From Bacteroidota bacterium (lineage in GTDB: Bacteria > Bacteroidota > Bacteroidia > Bacteroidales > VadinHA17): DNA of 15,022 nt. Both the position numbers and the translations under genes were made by a program. The DNA is taken from NCBI GenBank assembly GCA_016868515.1, contig VGGM01000004.1, positions 1 through 15,022 on the forward strand, given 5' to 3'. Under the pieces are notes generated by a model, which ran no database searches, was not told the origin of the DNA, and was given only the letters and a program-made list of their open reading frames with translations. This document shows positions 1-7,096 of the stretch, piece by piece (position 1 is the stretch's first letter; each line of letters begins with the position of its first letter).

Positions 1-441
1 ACCACCACGGGCTGTCTCAAAGTCGGTTGCCCTGTATGTGGTACGGTCAATTCCGGTTGTAACGGTACGCGCCTGAGCCACAACATCAACCTGTCCGATA
101 TCGGCCGCGGCAATCCGCATGGTTACTGTTCCCATGTTAAACGAAGGAGTCTGCCGGCTAAGATCAATACCCTTCACCTCAACAGGTTCGTATCCGATAA
201 ACGACACCACAACCCTGTAACTGCCGAATGGCAGGCGGTCGACCCTGTAGCTGCCGTTACCGTCGGATGCCTCTCCCCGGGCCGGCACCTCTGACCCGGC
301 AGGGTAAACAGCTATGGTTGCATACGGTATCTTTTCATTATTGGGCGAACCGGTCACAACTCCTGTAATAGAGCCGGTTTGCGCGACAAGGGGCGAAAAA
401 AGAAGAGAAAGAACCAGGATCGATGCAAATCGTGTTTTCAT
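1..441 (-). CDS. TonB-dependent receptor, N-terminal part (partial)
   Basis: The gene runs off the left edge; 147 residues are visible from the ATG at 441. Residues 1-20 form a signal peptide (basic start, hydrophobic core, LVA-QT cleavage site). Residues about 22-105 read as a carboxypeptidase-regulatory-like beta-sandwich, with TGSITGVVTG, then the DGNGSYRVDRLPFGSYRV and SFIGYEPVEV strands typical of Bacteroidota outer-membrane receptors. After residue 115 the start of a plug-like segment appears (QVDVVAQARTVTTGIDRTTY, then ETARGG at the window edge). By family knowledge this would be an outer-membrane beta-barrel importing a TonB-energised substrate. The substrate cannot be inferred because the barrel lies outside the window. 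It is divergent from the membrane protein at 609. A non-receptor outer-membrane protein with the same N-terminal domain remains possible. Confidence 0.82.
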   Translation of the reverse strand, partial: MKTRFASILVLSLLFSPLVAQTGSITGVVTGSPNNEKIPYATIAVYPAGSEVPARGEASDGNGSYRVDRLPFGSYRVVVSFIGYEPVEVKGIDLSRQTPSFNMGTVTMRIAAADIGQVDVVAQARTVTTGIDRTTYRATDFETARGG

Positions 442-608
442 TTGAAATCGGTTATAATGTTGTTATAGAAAAGGCTCAGCAAAGATAATCAACGGAATAG
501 CATGACAATTGTTCAGGATATATGTAAGGCCTCCTGTCACAGCAGTCTGATGGGAATCCCGCAACCTGAGTAATGATATTTTTACTATATTCGACCAAAT
601 ATAGCGCC

Positions 609-995
609 ATGTCAAACTTTCCCGATGTTATGAGCAAGATACTGGGGATTGTCTTTATAATCCTGATATTTGCCATTGCCTACGCATACCTGAAACCCCA
701 CAGGCTTCACAAAAGAAGACCGGTGTCGACGTTGCTCCTCAAGGCAAGCTATATGCTCTATCTGCTTGTGCTGCTGCTGGTTGTCTTTATGGCTGCATTT
801 TACAGGGATGGTCTCGACAAGGTGTTTCTCGAGATTGAGTTCTTTGCCTTCCTCATTGTACTTTTTGCCCCCACCATTGGCATTTTCGCCCGCAAACTGG
901 GGTACTTCAGCAAGAACAGGGAAAATTACAACTACTTCTTCCTGGTGGTGAACGTGCTAAGCATTATTGCCCTGGCGCTGATGTATGTGTATTAA
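609..995 (+). CDS. Small four-helix membrane protein, unknown function
   Basis: This is a 128-residue protein from the ATG at 609. An in-frame upstream ATG at 573 would add 12 residues, but the later start puts MSNFPDV directly before the first helix, so it is preferred. Predicted membrane segments lie near residues 11-28, 42-64, 74-94 and 108-127, with a basic loop (KPHRLHKRRP) at 29-38 that should face the cytoplasm. I recognise no family motif. A near-match to the Bacteroidota -7 box (TATATTCG, 586-593) lies just upstream. The gene is divergent from the TonB receptor and ends directly before a repeat array. Function is unknown, but the smooth hydrophobic pattern supports a real gene. Confidence 0.65.
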   Translation: MSNFPDVMSKILGIVFIILIFAIAYAYLKPHRLHKRRPVSTLLLKASYMLYLLVLLLVVFMAAFYRDGLDKVFLEIEFFAFLIVLFAPTIGIFARKLGYFSKNRENYNYFFLVVNVLSIIALALMYVY

Positions 996-1110
996 TGGCG
1001 TAGGGAAAAAGGGCGTAGAAGGCGTAAGGGACGTAAGGTACGTAGGGGACGTAGGGGACATAAGGGGTTGCGGGTTGCGGGTTACGGGTTACGGGCTTCG
1101 CCCTTTGCGG
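996..1110 (+). repeat. Degenerate G-rich intergenic array (array 1)
   Basis: Directly after the stop at 995 comes a run of imperfect units of about 9 bp built on GGACGTAAG/GGGCGTAGA, followed by GGGTTGC and GGGTTAC units. It ends in a small hairpin GGGC-TTC-GCCC (1093-1103) and the string GCCCTTTGCGGC. The 15-mer GGCGTAAGGGACGTA (1021-1035) recurs at 8133-8147 in array 2. The 9-bp period makes the minus strand read as repeated VPY, which is a translation artefact. The rest of the gap to 1222 holds no gene that I can support. Confidence 0.8.
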
Positions 1111-1222
1111 CGCGGCCACCCGGTTGACGGTTACCGGACGCCGGGCGTATGGGTTTTTTCGAACCGGAGGTGACCGTTGTTCGGGAATTACTAACTTTAC
1201 AATAAACAATAAACCATGACCC

Positions 1223-2875
1223 ATGATTAAAGAAAGACTTATCGGCTACATTGAGGAGAGCATTAAGAAGAGCTGGGACATTGAGGCCCTTTCGAACTAC
1301 AGGGAGAAGGGGTACACCTACCGTGAGATTGCTGAGAAAATACTGAAGTTACACATCGCTTTCGACGCCTACGGGCTGAAGGAGGGCGAAAAGGTGGCTC
1401 TTATTGGCAAAAACTCGGCCAACTGGTGCGTCACATACCTGGCCACTGTAACCTACGGCGCGGTAATTGTGCCCATTCTGCCTGACTTCAAGCCCGAGGA
1501 CCTCACCAACATTATTAACCATTCCGACTCGAAGGTTTTGTTTGTCGACGACAAGTTATGGGAGTCTCTCGACTATCAGAAGATGCCCGGGATACTGGGC
1601 GTATTCTCGCTCGACAGCTTCGGAATGATAACATGCCGCAACGAGGGGGTAAAAAAGGCCTTCGAATCGGTTGGCGGAACCTATGCCACCCGTTACCCCG
1701 AGCTGCTCCGTGAGCATATCAGGTTCTCAGACATAACCAACGACAAGCTGGCGGTCATAAGCTATACATCGGGAACCACGGGTTTCTCGAAAGGGGTGAT
1801 GATTCCGCACAACAGCCTGGCGGCCAACGTCCGCTTTGCGCAGAAGCACATGCCGCTCGAACCGGGCGACCCGGTGGTGTCGTTCCTGCCGCTGGCACAC
1901 ACCTATGGCTGCGCGTTTGAATTTCTCTTCCCCTTCACCTTCGGGTGTCATATCACCATACTCACCAAAACCCCGTCGCCGCAGGTGATTCTTGCCGCGT
2001 TCGGAGAGATCCGTCCCAGGCTGATACTCTCGGTTCCGCTCGTAATTGAAAAGATATACAAGAAGAAGCTGTTGCCGGTTATAACAAAACCGCACATGAA
2101 GGTGCTGCTGGCCATACCCGGACTCAACAAGCTGTTGCATAAGAAGATACGCGAAACACTCAACCAGAGCTTCGGCGGCAGGTTCAAGGAGGTGGTTATC
2201 GGAGGGGCGGCCCTGAATGCCGATGCTGAGAGGTTTTTCAAAAAGATCGGCTTTAAGTTTACGATAGGTTACGGCATGACCGAATGCGGGCCGCTGATAA
2301 GCTATGCATCGTGGGATACCACCGAGCTGGGCGCATCGGGCAGGGCTGTCGACACCCTCGATGTGAAAATCGACAATCCCGACCCGAAGACCGGAATAGG
2401 AGAAATAATACTTCGGGGCGAAAATGTAATGCTCGGGTATTACAAGAACGAGAAGGCAACACGTGAAATGATTGACGATGCAGGCTGGATGCATACCGGC
2501 GACCTCGGGTTTATCGATGCCAAAGGCAATATTTACATTAAGGGGCGCAGCAAGAGTATGATACTGGGCCCCTCGGGCAAGAATATCTACCCCGAGGAGA
2601 TTGAATCGGTTTTCAATAACCAGTACCTGATACTCGAATCGCTGGTAATTTCGGAAGACAACAAGCTTGTGGCTCTTATCTGTCCCGATTTTGAAACGAA
2701 GGATAAGGATGGAATAACCGATGAGCAGATGACAGAGATATTTGAAACTGCAAGGAAACATGTAAACGAGCGGCTTCCCGAGTTTATGGCCGTCAGCAGG
2801 GTAAGGATCCATCCCGAAGAGTTTGCCAAGACACCCAAGCGGAGCATAAAGCGGTTCCTTTATACTAAAGAGTAA
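1223..2875 (+). CDS. Long-chain fatty acid--CoA ligase (AMP-binding)
   Basis: This 550-residue adenylate-forming enzyme probably activates fatty acids to acyl-CoA through an acyl-AMP intermediate. Core motifs are in order: the phosphate loop YTSGTTGFSKG (181-191), GYGMTECGP (349-357), GWMHTGDLGFID (421-432), and the hinge region GRSKSMILGPSGKNIYPEE from 441. The C-terminal A10 region reads KTPKRSIKR (536-544). At the place where most relatives have the catalytic lysine of G-K-I-x-R, a serine (541) is seen, with lysines at 539 and 543 beside it. The length is normal for a bacterial long-chain ligase. It starts the co-directional block that continues to 5472. Only 6 nt separate its stop from the ispD start, so co-transcription is likely. 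Substrate chain length is not readable from the sequence. Confidence 0.9.
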   Translation: MIKERLIGYIEESIKKSWDIEALSNYREKGYTYREIAEKILKLHIAFDAYGLKEGEKVALIGKNSANWCVTYLATVTYGAVIVPILPDFKPEDLTNIINHSDSKVLFVDDKLWESLDYQKMPGILGVFSLDSFGMITCRNEGVKKAFESVGGTYATRYPELLREHIRFSDITNDKLAVISYTSGTTGFSKGVMIPHNSLAANVRFAQKHMPLEPGDPVVSFLPLAHTYGCAFEFLFPFTFGCHITILTKTPSPQVILAAFGEIRPRLILSVPLVIEKIYKKKLLPVITKPHMKVLLAIPGLNKLLHKKIRETLNQSFGGRFKEVVIGGAALNADAERFFKKIGFKFTIGYGMTECGPLISYASWDTTELGASGRAVDTLDVKIDNPDPKTGIGEIILRGENVMLGYYKNEKATREMIDDAGWMHTGDLGFIDAKGNIYIKGRSKSMILGPSGKNIYPEEIESVFNNQYLILESLVISEDNKLVALICPDFETKDKDGITDEQMTEIFETARKHVNERLPEFMAVSRVRIHPEEFAKTPKRSIKRFLYTKE

Positions 2876-2881
2876 TAACAG

Positions 2882-3574
2882 TTGCCCGTGGAGAGGCATG
2901 TTCTGATAGTGGCCGGCGGAACCGGCCGTCGCATGGGTTCGGCGGTGCCGAAGCAGTTTCTGCTGCTGGCCGGCCGGCCGTTGCTGATGCATACCATTGA
3001 GCGGATGCACCTGCTGTGTGGCGGTTGCGGCATAACAGTTGTGCTGCCGGGTGAGTTCAGGACCATGTGGGAGGGGTTATGCAGCGAACACCGGTTTGCT
3101 GTTCCGCATATTGTTGTCGATGGGGGCGAAGAACGGTTTTATTCCGTGAAGCGCGGACTGGAGAGTATTACGGGCGACTGCCTGGTAGCCATTCACGACG
3201 GGGTGAGACCGCTGGTTTCGGCCGGTACTGTAAGGCGGTGTTTTGAAGAGGCGGCAAAGAGCGGTGCTGCAATTCCGGTTGTGGCTCCGCCCGAATCGGT
3301 GAGGATGGTAACGGTAAGGGGCACGATGACGGTAAACCGCGAATCGATAAGGTTGGTACAGACGCCGCAGGTATTCCGTCTTGACCTGATAAGGAAGGCC
3401 TATGAAGTGAAATTCAATCAGTTGTTTACCGACGATGCCACGGTTGCCGAGCAGGCAGGCATACCGGTGAGTGTTGTTGAAGGCAACAGGGAAAATATCA
3501 AGATAACAACCCCGTTTGACATAATTATTGCCGGGGCGATTATGGAAACAGAAAATGAGAAACTCAATAAATAG
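2882..3574 (+). CDS. ispD: 2-C-methyl-D-erythritol 4-phosphate cytidylyltransferase
   Basis: IspD transfers CMP from CTP to methylerythritol phosphate, the third step of the MEP isoprenoid pathway. The 230-residue length matches the family. Visible motifs are the nucleotide-binding AGGTGRRMG (11-19) with K24 in PKQF, the GGEERFYSV segment (81-89), HDGVRP (105-110), TPQVFR (161-166), FTDDATV (182-188) and GNRENIKIT (201-209). The start is a TTG at 2882, only 6 nt past the acyl-CoA ligase stop. A GTG at 2888 is an equally possible start and loses only two residues. No ATG lies before the nucleotide-binding loop. It is followed closely by the DUF4197 lipoprotein gene (8-nt gap). Confidence 0.93.
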   Translation: MPVERHVLIVAGGTGRRMGSAVPKQFLLLAGRPLLMHTIERMHLLCGGCGITVVLPGEFRTMWEGLCSEHRFAVPHIVVDGGEERFYSVKRGLESITGDCLVAIHDGVRPLVSAGTVRRCFEEAAKSGAAIPVVAPPESVRMVTVRGTMTVNRESIRLVQTPQVFRLDLIRKAYEVKFNQLFTDDATVAEQAGIPVSVVEGNRENIKITTPFDIIIAGAIMETENEKLNK

Positions 3575-3582
3575 GATTAGAG

Positions 3583-4335
3583 ATGAAGAAAACAGTTATT
3601 ATTCTGATTACTGCAATGATTCTTATCGCTGGCTGCGCTGAGGTAATGAAGGTCCTGGAATCGGCGGCGGTGGCGCCGCTTACCGAACAGGACGTGGTTG
3701 GCGGTCTTAAGGAGGCATTAATAACCGGTGCGAAGAATTCGGCAGGCAGGCTATCAGTCACCGACGGCTATTACAGCGACATGGCTGTAAGAATACTTCT
3801 TCCCGACGAGGCAAAGGTGATAGTTGACAATATTTCGAAGATACCGGGCGGCGACAAGCTAATAGAGGATGTGGTAATCCGAATAAACAGGGCCGCCGAG
3901 GATGCGGCAAAGGAGGTGGCGCCGGTATTCGTTACAGCCGTTACCGGCATGACTGTGTCCGATGCTTTTGGCATTCTCAGGGGTGCTGACAACGCGGCCA
4001 CTGAATACCTGCACCGCACAACCTATAACCAGCTATATTCTCTTTACAAGCCGAAGATAGAAGCATCGACACGCAAGAAGATTGTTGCCGGAATATCAAC
4101 CAGCGAGTCGTGGGAAGCCCTGACCGGCAGGTGGAACAGCTTTGCAGGAAGCGTGGCAGGCAGGCTTGCCGGGTTTAACACGGTAAACACCAACCTCGAT
4201 GATTTCCTTACCCGCAAGGCGCTTGACGGTCTTTTCATGAAGGTTGAAGAGGAGGAACTGAAGATACGGAAGGATGTTTCTGCGCGCATAACGCCACTTT
4301 TGAGGAAGGTTTTTGGTTCCCTCGACACAAAATAG
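3583..4335 (+). CDS. DUF4197 family lipoprotein
   Basis: This 250-residue protein has a lipoprotein signal: a basic start, a hydrophobic core and the lipobox LIAGC with Cys18 as the lipidation site. The mature part matches my recollection of DUF4197: the GLKEALITGAKNSAGRLSVTDGYYSD segment, LPDEAKVI, then a mostly helical body with NRAAEDAAKEVAPVF and a C-terminal stretch containing DDFLTRKALDGLF. By inference it is anchored in the periplasmic or outer-membrane leaflet. The biochemical role of this family is not known to me. It sits between ispD and a GNAT-like gene with gaps of 8 nt and 3 nt, so it is probably part of the same transcript. Confidence 0.85.
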   Translation: MKKTVIILITAMILIAGCAEVMKVLESAAVAPLTEQDVVGGLKEALITGAKNSAGRLSVTDGYYSDMAVRILLPDEAKVIVDNISKIPGGDKLIEDVVIRINRAAEDAAKEVAPVFVTAVTGMTVSDAFGILRGADNAATEYLHRTTYNQLYSLYKPKIEASTRKKIVAGISTSESWEALTGRWNSFAGSVAGRLAGFNTVNTNLDDFLTRKALDGLFMKVEEEELKIRKDVSARITPLLRKVFGSLDTK

Positions 4336-4338
4336 ATA

Positions 4339-5472
4339 ATGCCGTTGGAGGAGAGGAGGGTTTTTGGATATAAGGGCCTGGAGGTTAAGACTTCAGGAAG
4401 GGCCGGTGATGATATAACCCGACTGCTTTCATCTGCCGTAATGGGCGGTGAGGGCGGTATGCAATACACCATTCGTGACATACCGGCCATACTGAAGGGT
4501 TACGGCAACAGGATGAGGTTCATTTCGCTTTGGAGGAACCTTTCGCTTGCCGGGGTGATTGGTGCCTGCGCACGGGAGTGCAGGCTTACGGGTACAGCGG
4601 TACCTGCAACTTTTCTGAGGTTTTTGTCGTTCAGGCAGTTATACCAGACTGAAAACCCCAGGCGGAAGGGGAGGCAAAAGGCTCGCCAGGGCTCAGAGGG
4701 AGAGAGTTTCAGGCAACAGGCCCTGAATATGTTCAGCAAGCCACATATGCTTGGATTTGAGGGAGTTGAGAAAAGCGACAGGCACCTTTTATATGCCTTT
4801 GTGGAGGCGCGAAACGAGCGAACCAAAAACATCATCCAGGAGGCGGGTTACGAGTATATCAGGTCGTTTCTAACAGTGGCCTTCAGCCGGTTCAGGCCTG
4901 TTGCCTCTGGCTCAGTGTCTCCGGCAACGACCGATGACAGGCCGGTGATAAGGAAGCTTGTGCGTGATTTCTACAGGCGGTATTCATTTTACTTTGACGA
5001 CACGGCCTTCGCCCGCGGTACATGGTATTTGCTGCGTGAAAACGGTCGCATTGTTGCAGGGGTAAATGCCATTCCCACCGAATTTGTAATTAAGAATGTG
5101 CCTGGCGTATGGGGCTGGATAATGATGAAAATACTGCCCTTCGCACCCTGGTTCCGGAGGCTTTTTCATCCCCGTCTTTTCAGGTTTGTATCGCTGGGAT
5201 GGTTATTTCATATTCCCGGAAGGGCAGATGCGCTGAATCCCCTGCTTGAATCTGTTTGCGCGCTTTCGGGATGCAACACGGCGCTGACCTGGGCCGATGA
5301 CAGGGGGCCGTTGTATGAGACGCTGCGCTGTGAGGTTGACCTTGGAACTCTTGACAGGATGCTTAATGCGAAGCCCGGACTGGTATATACCAGATTTACA
5401 GGGATGAGCGACAGCGAGAAGGATGCCTGGTATGAAGCACCGGTTTTTTTAAGTGGTTTTGACTTTACCTGA
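4339..5472 (+). CDS. GNAT-like acyltransferase, probable tandem-domain
   Basis: This is a 377-residue protein starting 3 nt after the DUF4197 stop. Two GNAT-like halves are suggested. The N-terminal half (about 40-185) contains the phrase FVEARNERTKNIIQEAGYEYIRSF, which resembles the final helix-strand of the acetyltransferase fold (N-x-R/S...GF/GY). It ends in AFSRF, as I recall from related Bacteroidota GNAT proteins. The second half (from about 193, TTDDRPVIRKLVRDFYRRY) has a second fold-like start and NGRIVAGVNA, which fits a central GNAT strand. I do not see a clean acetyl-CoA pyrophosphate loop, and residues 107-120 form a basic insertion (RRKGRQKARQGSE). The substrate is unknown and the fold assignment is moderate. 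It ends 5 nt from the convergent AIM24-family pseudogene. Confidence 0.55.
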   Translation: MPLEERRVFGYKGLEVKTSGRAGDDITRLLSSAVMGGEGGMQYTIRDIPAILKGYGNRMRFISLWRNLSLAGVIGACARECRLTGTAVPATFLRFLSFRQLYQTENPRRKGRQKARQGSEGESFRQQALNMFSKPHMLGFEGVEKSDRHLLYAFVEARNERTKNIIQEAGYEYIRSFLTVAFSRFRPVASGSVSPATTDDRPVIRKLVRDFYRRYSFYFDDTAFARGTWYLLRENGRIVAGVNAIPTEFVIKNVPGVWGWIMMKILPFAPWFRRLFHPRLFRFVSLGWLFHIPGRADALNPLLESVCALSGCNTALTWADDRGPLYETLRCEVDLGTLDRMLNAKPGLVYTRFTGMSDSEKDAWYEAPVFLSGFDFT

Positions 5473-5477
5473 TTTAA

Positions 5478-5765
5478 TTACCTTTCAAACAATCCTCCGA
5501 GGAGGGCACCTCCCTCTTTACCGGAATTTCTGCCCATCGGGGCCAGGGCCTTCACACCCTGCCGGTGCCCTTCATTGTTGCGAGGAAGAGACCTTCGCCG
5601 CCGAAAACAGAGGCCGTCGCCCATTTTCACCTCGAATGAGATGCCCTGTTCCATACAGACCATTGTTCCGGCTTCGGCGATAACTGTTTCGGAGGGATCG
5701 AGTTCTATCTCAACGAACTGTATATCATCGCCGAATATCTTGTAGTCAATTTCGTGTGATTTCAT
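5478..5765 (-). pseudogene. TIGR00266/AIM24-family gene with internal deletions
   Basis: The open frame gives 95 residues, but three pieces of a normally about 260-residue protein can be recognised. The N-terminus (residues 1-51) reads [30 protein letters not shown] and KMGDG, as in the TIGR00266 family. Next, in a different frame, the sequence reads [19 protein letters not shown], the conserved C-terminal glycine-rich motif of the family. Finally, back in the first frame, [16 protein letters not shown] and LLGGLF match the family C-terminal tail. So the middle of the gene is missing, a second short deletion removed the segment between GTGRV and VKALAPMG, and the frame is broken. The family function is poorly known. 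A functional 95-residue protein is unlikely. Confidence 0.8.
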
Positions 5766-5851
5766 AATGTATGTTGTTTAGTGAGTATTTCTTTATGCAC
5801 CACGAAATTAACAAATAGGTATGTCAGGTGGCCGATATTGATAAAAATATT

Positions 5852-5859
5852 TATTTTTG
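5852..5859 (+). promoter_or_regulatory. Candidate -7 box for tRNA-Val
   Basis: TATTTTTG is a perfect match to the Bacteroidota -7 consensus TAnnTTTG, located 11 nt before the tRNA. No TTG is found at the expected -33 distance (the nearest, 5838-5840, is too close), so only the -7 element is supported. Confidence 0.45.
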
Positions 5860-5869
5860 CCGCAGCTAC

Positions 5870-5944
5870 GGGTTGTTAGCTCAGTTGGTTTAGAGCATTA
5901 CCTTGACAGGGTAGGGGCCACTGGTTCGAATCCAGTACAACCCA
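5870..5944 (+). tRNA. tRNA-Val (anticodon GAC)
   Basis: This is a complete 75-nt cloverleaf. The acceptor stem GGGTTGT pairs with ACAACCC (5937-5943) with discriminator A at 5944. The D stem is GCTC/GAGC. The anticodon stem TTACC/GGTAG closes loop TTGACAG with GAC at the anticodon position, which reads valine codons GUC and GUU. The variable loop is 5 nt. The T arm is ACTGG-TTCGAAT-CCAGT. CCA is not encoded (CAA follows). The 3' end directly abuts the palindromic element, and its last 10 nt recur at 7539-7548. Confidence 0.96.
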
Positions 5945-5945
5945 C
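5936..5945 (+). repeat. 10-bp direct repeat at tRNA 3' end, left copy
   Basis: TACAACCCAC forms the 3' end of tRNA-Val plus the next base. An identical copy lies at 7539-7548, at the far edge of the AT-rich interval where hisF similarity begins. The arrangement resembles attL/attR of a tRNA-integrating element, but 10 bp is short for such a site and no integrase is present, so this is an inference. Confidence 0.4.
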
Positions 5946-6076
5946 AATAAAACATCAGACCGGGGGCAATTGCCCCCGGTTCGTTTTTTGCAGAGTCAAC
6001 AAACTTGTTTGATTGACTATAAGCAAAAAACGAAACAATATTCGCCATTTGGCGAATTGGTCTGATGTTTTATTGT
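5944..6076. repeat. Nested-palindrome element abutting tRNA-Val
   Basis: An 18-bp perfect inverted repeat (5944-5961 and 6059-6076, CAATAAAACATCAGACC and its complement) encloses three further inverted repeats. These are a 22-nt perfect palindrome 5959-5980; a stem 5980-5991 with 6023-6034 (TTCGTTTTTTGC), closing an inner hairpin of AGTCAA...TTGACT and AAAC...GTTT; and TTCGCC-ATTT-GGCGAA at 6041-6056. The whole element could fold into one branched hairpin. It starts at the last tRNA base, and its right end marks the start of the gene-poor stretch. It contains no reading frame of its own that I trust. It could be a MITE-like or REP-like element, or a highly elaborated tRNA terminator. Confidence 0.8.
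5959..5989 (+). terminator. Rho-independent terminator of tRNA-Val
   Basis: A GC-rich perfect palindrome (CCGGGGGC-AATT-GCCCCCGG core) is followed by TTCGTTTTTT, a classic hairpin plus T-tract, 14 nt after the tRNA. It is embedded within the larger nested inverted repeat. Confidence 0.85.
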
Positions 6077-6345
6077 AATGAACACCCAAAAAGGATCGCG
6101 TTAGCAATCCAGTCCCCTTTGGCATGTGGAGCGCAGCGGAGTCCCGTACCGGAGGTCGGGAGGGCGCCGGAATATCTGATATCTGATGGCCGATTTCAGC
6201 CTGACGATTCTCATCGGGTTTCTTCCATAAGTCACGAATTACCAATCATTCGATTTGCGATGGATGATGGGTAATGGCATCTGCAGATACTTCCAATGCA
6301 ATGTGGTCAGGTTACCCTGCGTATGCTTTCAGATGATTATACTGA
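6077..6345. other. Gene-free stretch between palindromic element and AT-rich cassette
   Basis: No convincing gene is seen. Reading frames on both strands (for example the frame starting with MFYCNEHPKR on + and one spanning the palindromes on -) show no family motif or helix pattern. A short direct duplication ATCTGAT occurs around 6174-6187. The base composition is closer to the flanking chromosome than to the AT-rich genes that follow. Confidence 0.4.
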
Positions 6346-6939
6346 CTATTTGTAGTTTTTCACTATATCAATAATGTCTCCGCCAACGGAGAAGGTAACC
6401 TCCCAGTAGAGACTCTTTCCAAATGCGGCAATCGAATAGTATGACAAAGTATCTCCCTTTTCGCTGATCACAGGAATCAGACCTTTTGTTATAAAATAGT
6501 CTCTGTACCTGTTTGGCATCGTCTCTTTAAGAAATAATAGAAACTCCTCGCTATAAAAGCTATTGCGCGCTGAAATTTCCGGATTATGAATGTATGGATC
6601 ATATTGTGCTAAAACATTATCAAAAGCGCTAGTCCTGACAATTACAGGAATACCTTCTAAAATGAAATAGCTGATAACCGGGAACCTGGGATTAAGACTA
6701 ATACTGCCAAAAGGACTCTGCATTTCAACCTTGATGCTTCCTGAAGGGTCTTTGTTTATGACAACATCCACGTAGCGTTCCTTCATTCTGTCATAATCTA
6801 TCTGACTCTCTGTCCAGTAAGAAAGAATCAGTGAATCCAAAACCGGTCTGCTAAGCTTATTGTATTTTGTCTGACTTAATGTGCAGATTGTGCCTGAAAG
6901 AAGTAGCAATACTATCAGTAATATAGTCTTCTTGCTCAT
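6346..6939 (-). CDS. Secreted protein of unknown function
   Basis: This is a 197-residue protein with an N-terminal signal peptide (MSKK, then a leucine-rich core to about residue 22). The mature part starts TKYNKLSRPVLDSLILSYWTESQIDYDRMKERYVDVVI and shows alternating strand-like segments, for example FGSISLNPRFPVISYFILEGIPVIV. I recognise no family. It is markedly more AT-rich than the genes outside the tRNA-hisF interval, which suggests a foreign origin. It is the last of three co-directional genes on the minus strand (after 7097-7501 and the peptide at 6975-7079). The 35-nt gap to the peptide supports a shared transcript. Periplasmic, outer-membrane or secreted location is inferred from the signal only. 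Confidence 0.7.
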   Translation of the reverse strand: MSKKTILLIVLLLLSGTICTLSQTKYNKLSRPVLDSLILSYWTESQIDYDRMKERYVDVVINKDPSGSIKVEMQSPFGSISLNPRFPVISYFILEGIPVIVRTSAFDNVLAQYDPYIHNPEISARNSFYSEEFLLFLKETMPNRYRDYFITKGLIPVISEKGDTLSYYSIAAFGKSLYWEVTFSVGGDIIDIVKNYK

Positions 6940-6974
6940 AACATGTTGTTTAATATTTCATCAAAACAGGTTCT

Positions 6975-7079
6975 TTAATTATAAAATGCCCAAGTAGAAT
7001 CAGCAAAGCCTACTTTGTTAACAGCAACTGCAAAAAGTATTGTAAGAGCTGCAAGAAATCCAAGTATAAAGACTAGCAT
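6975..7079 (-). CDS. 34-residue single-helix membrane peptide
   Basis: From the ATG at 7079 a frame of 34 codons reads MLVFILGFLAALTILFAVAV as one hydrophobic helix, followed by a short polar tail NKVGFADSTWAFYN and TAA at 6975-6977. It lies in the 157-nt gap between the two larger minus-strand genes, 17 nt after the stop of the upstream gene (7097) and 35 nt before the next gene. Only a weak GTAGG-like ribosome-binding sequence is seen. The uninterrupted helix and the position inside an operon support it, but a frame this short can arise by chance. It could be a small membrane regulator or a type-I-toxin-like peptide. Confidence 0.42.
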   Translation of the reverse strand: MLVFILGFLAALTILFAVAVNKVGFADSTWAFYN

Positions 7080-7096
7080 ATTCTAATTAATAAGAC

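Noticed and set aside
964..1224. Minus-strand frame with repeated VPY tripeptides
   Set aside because: It is the translation of the 9-bp intergenic repeat and has no start context or family features.
1727..3010. 427-codon minus-strand open frame
   Set aside because: It is antisense to the acyl-CoA ligase and ispD, which have full motif support; its composition is typical of a shadow frame.
5955..6245. 96-codon minus-strand frame, considered as a tRNA-adjacent nuclease gene
   Set aside because: It spans the palindromic element and shows no GIY-YIG or other nuclease motif.
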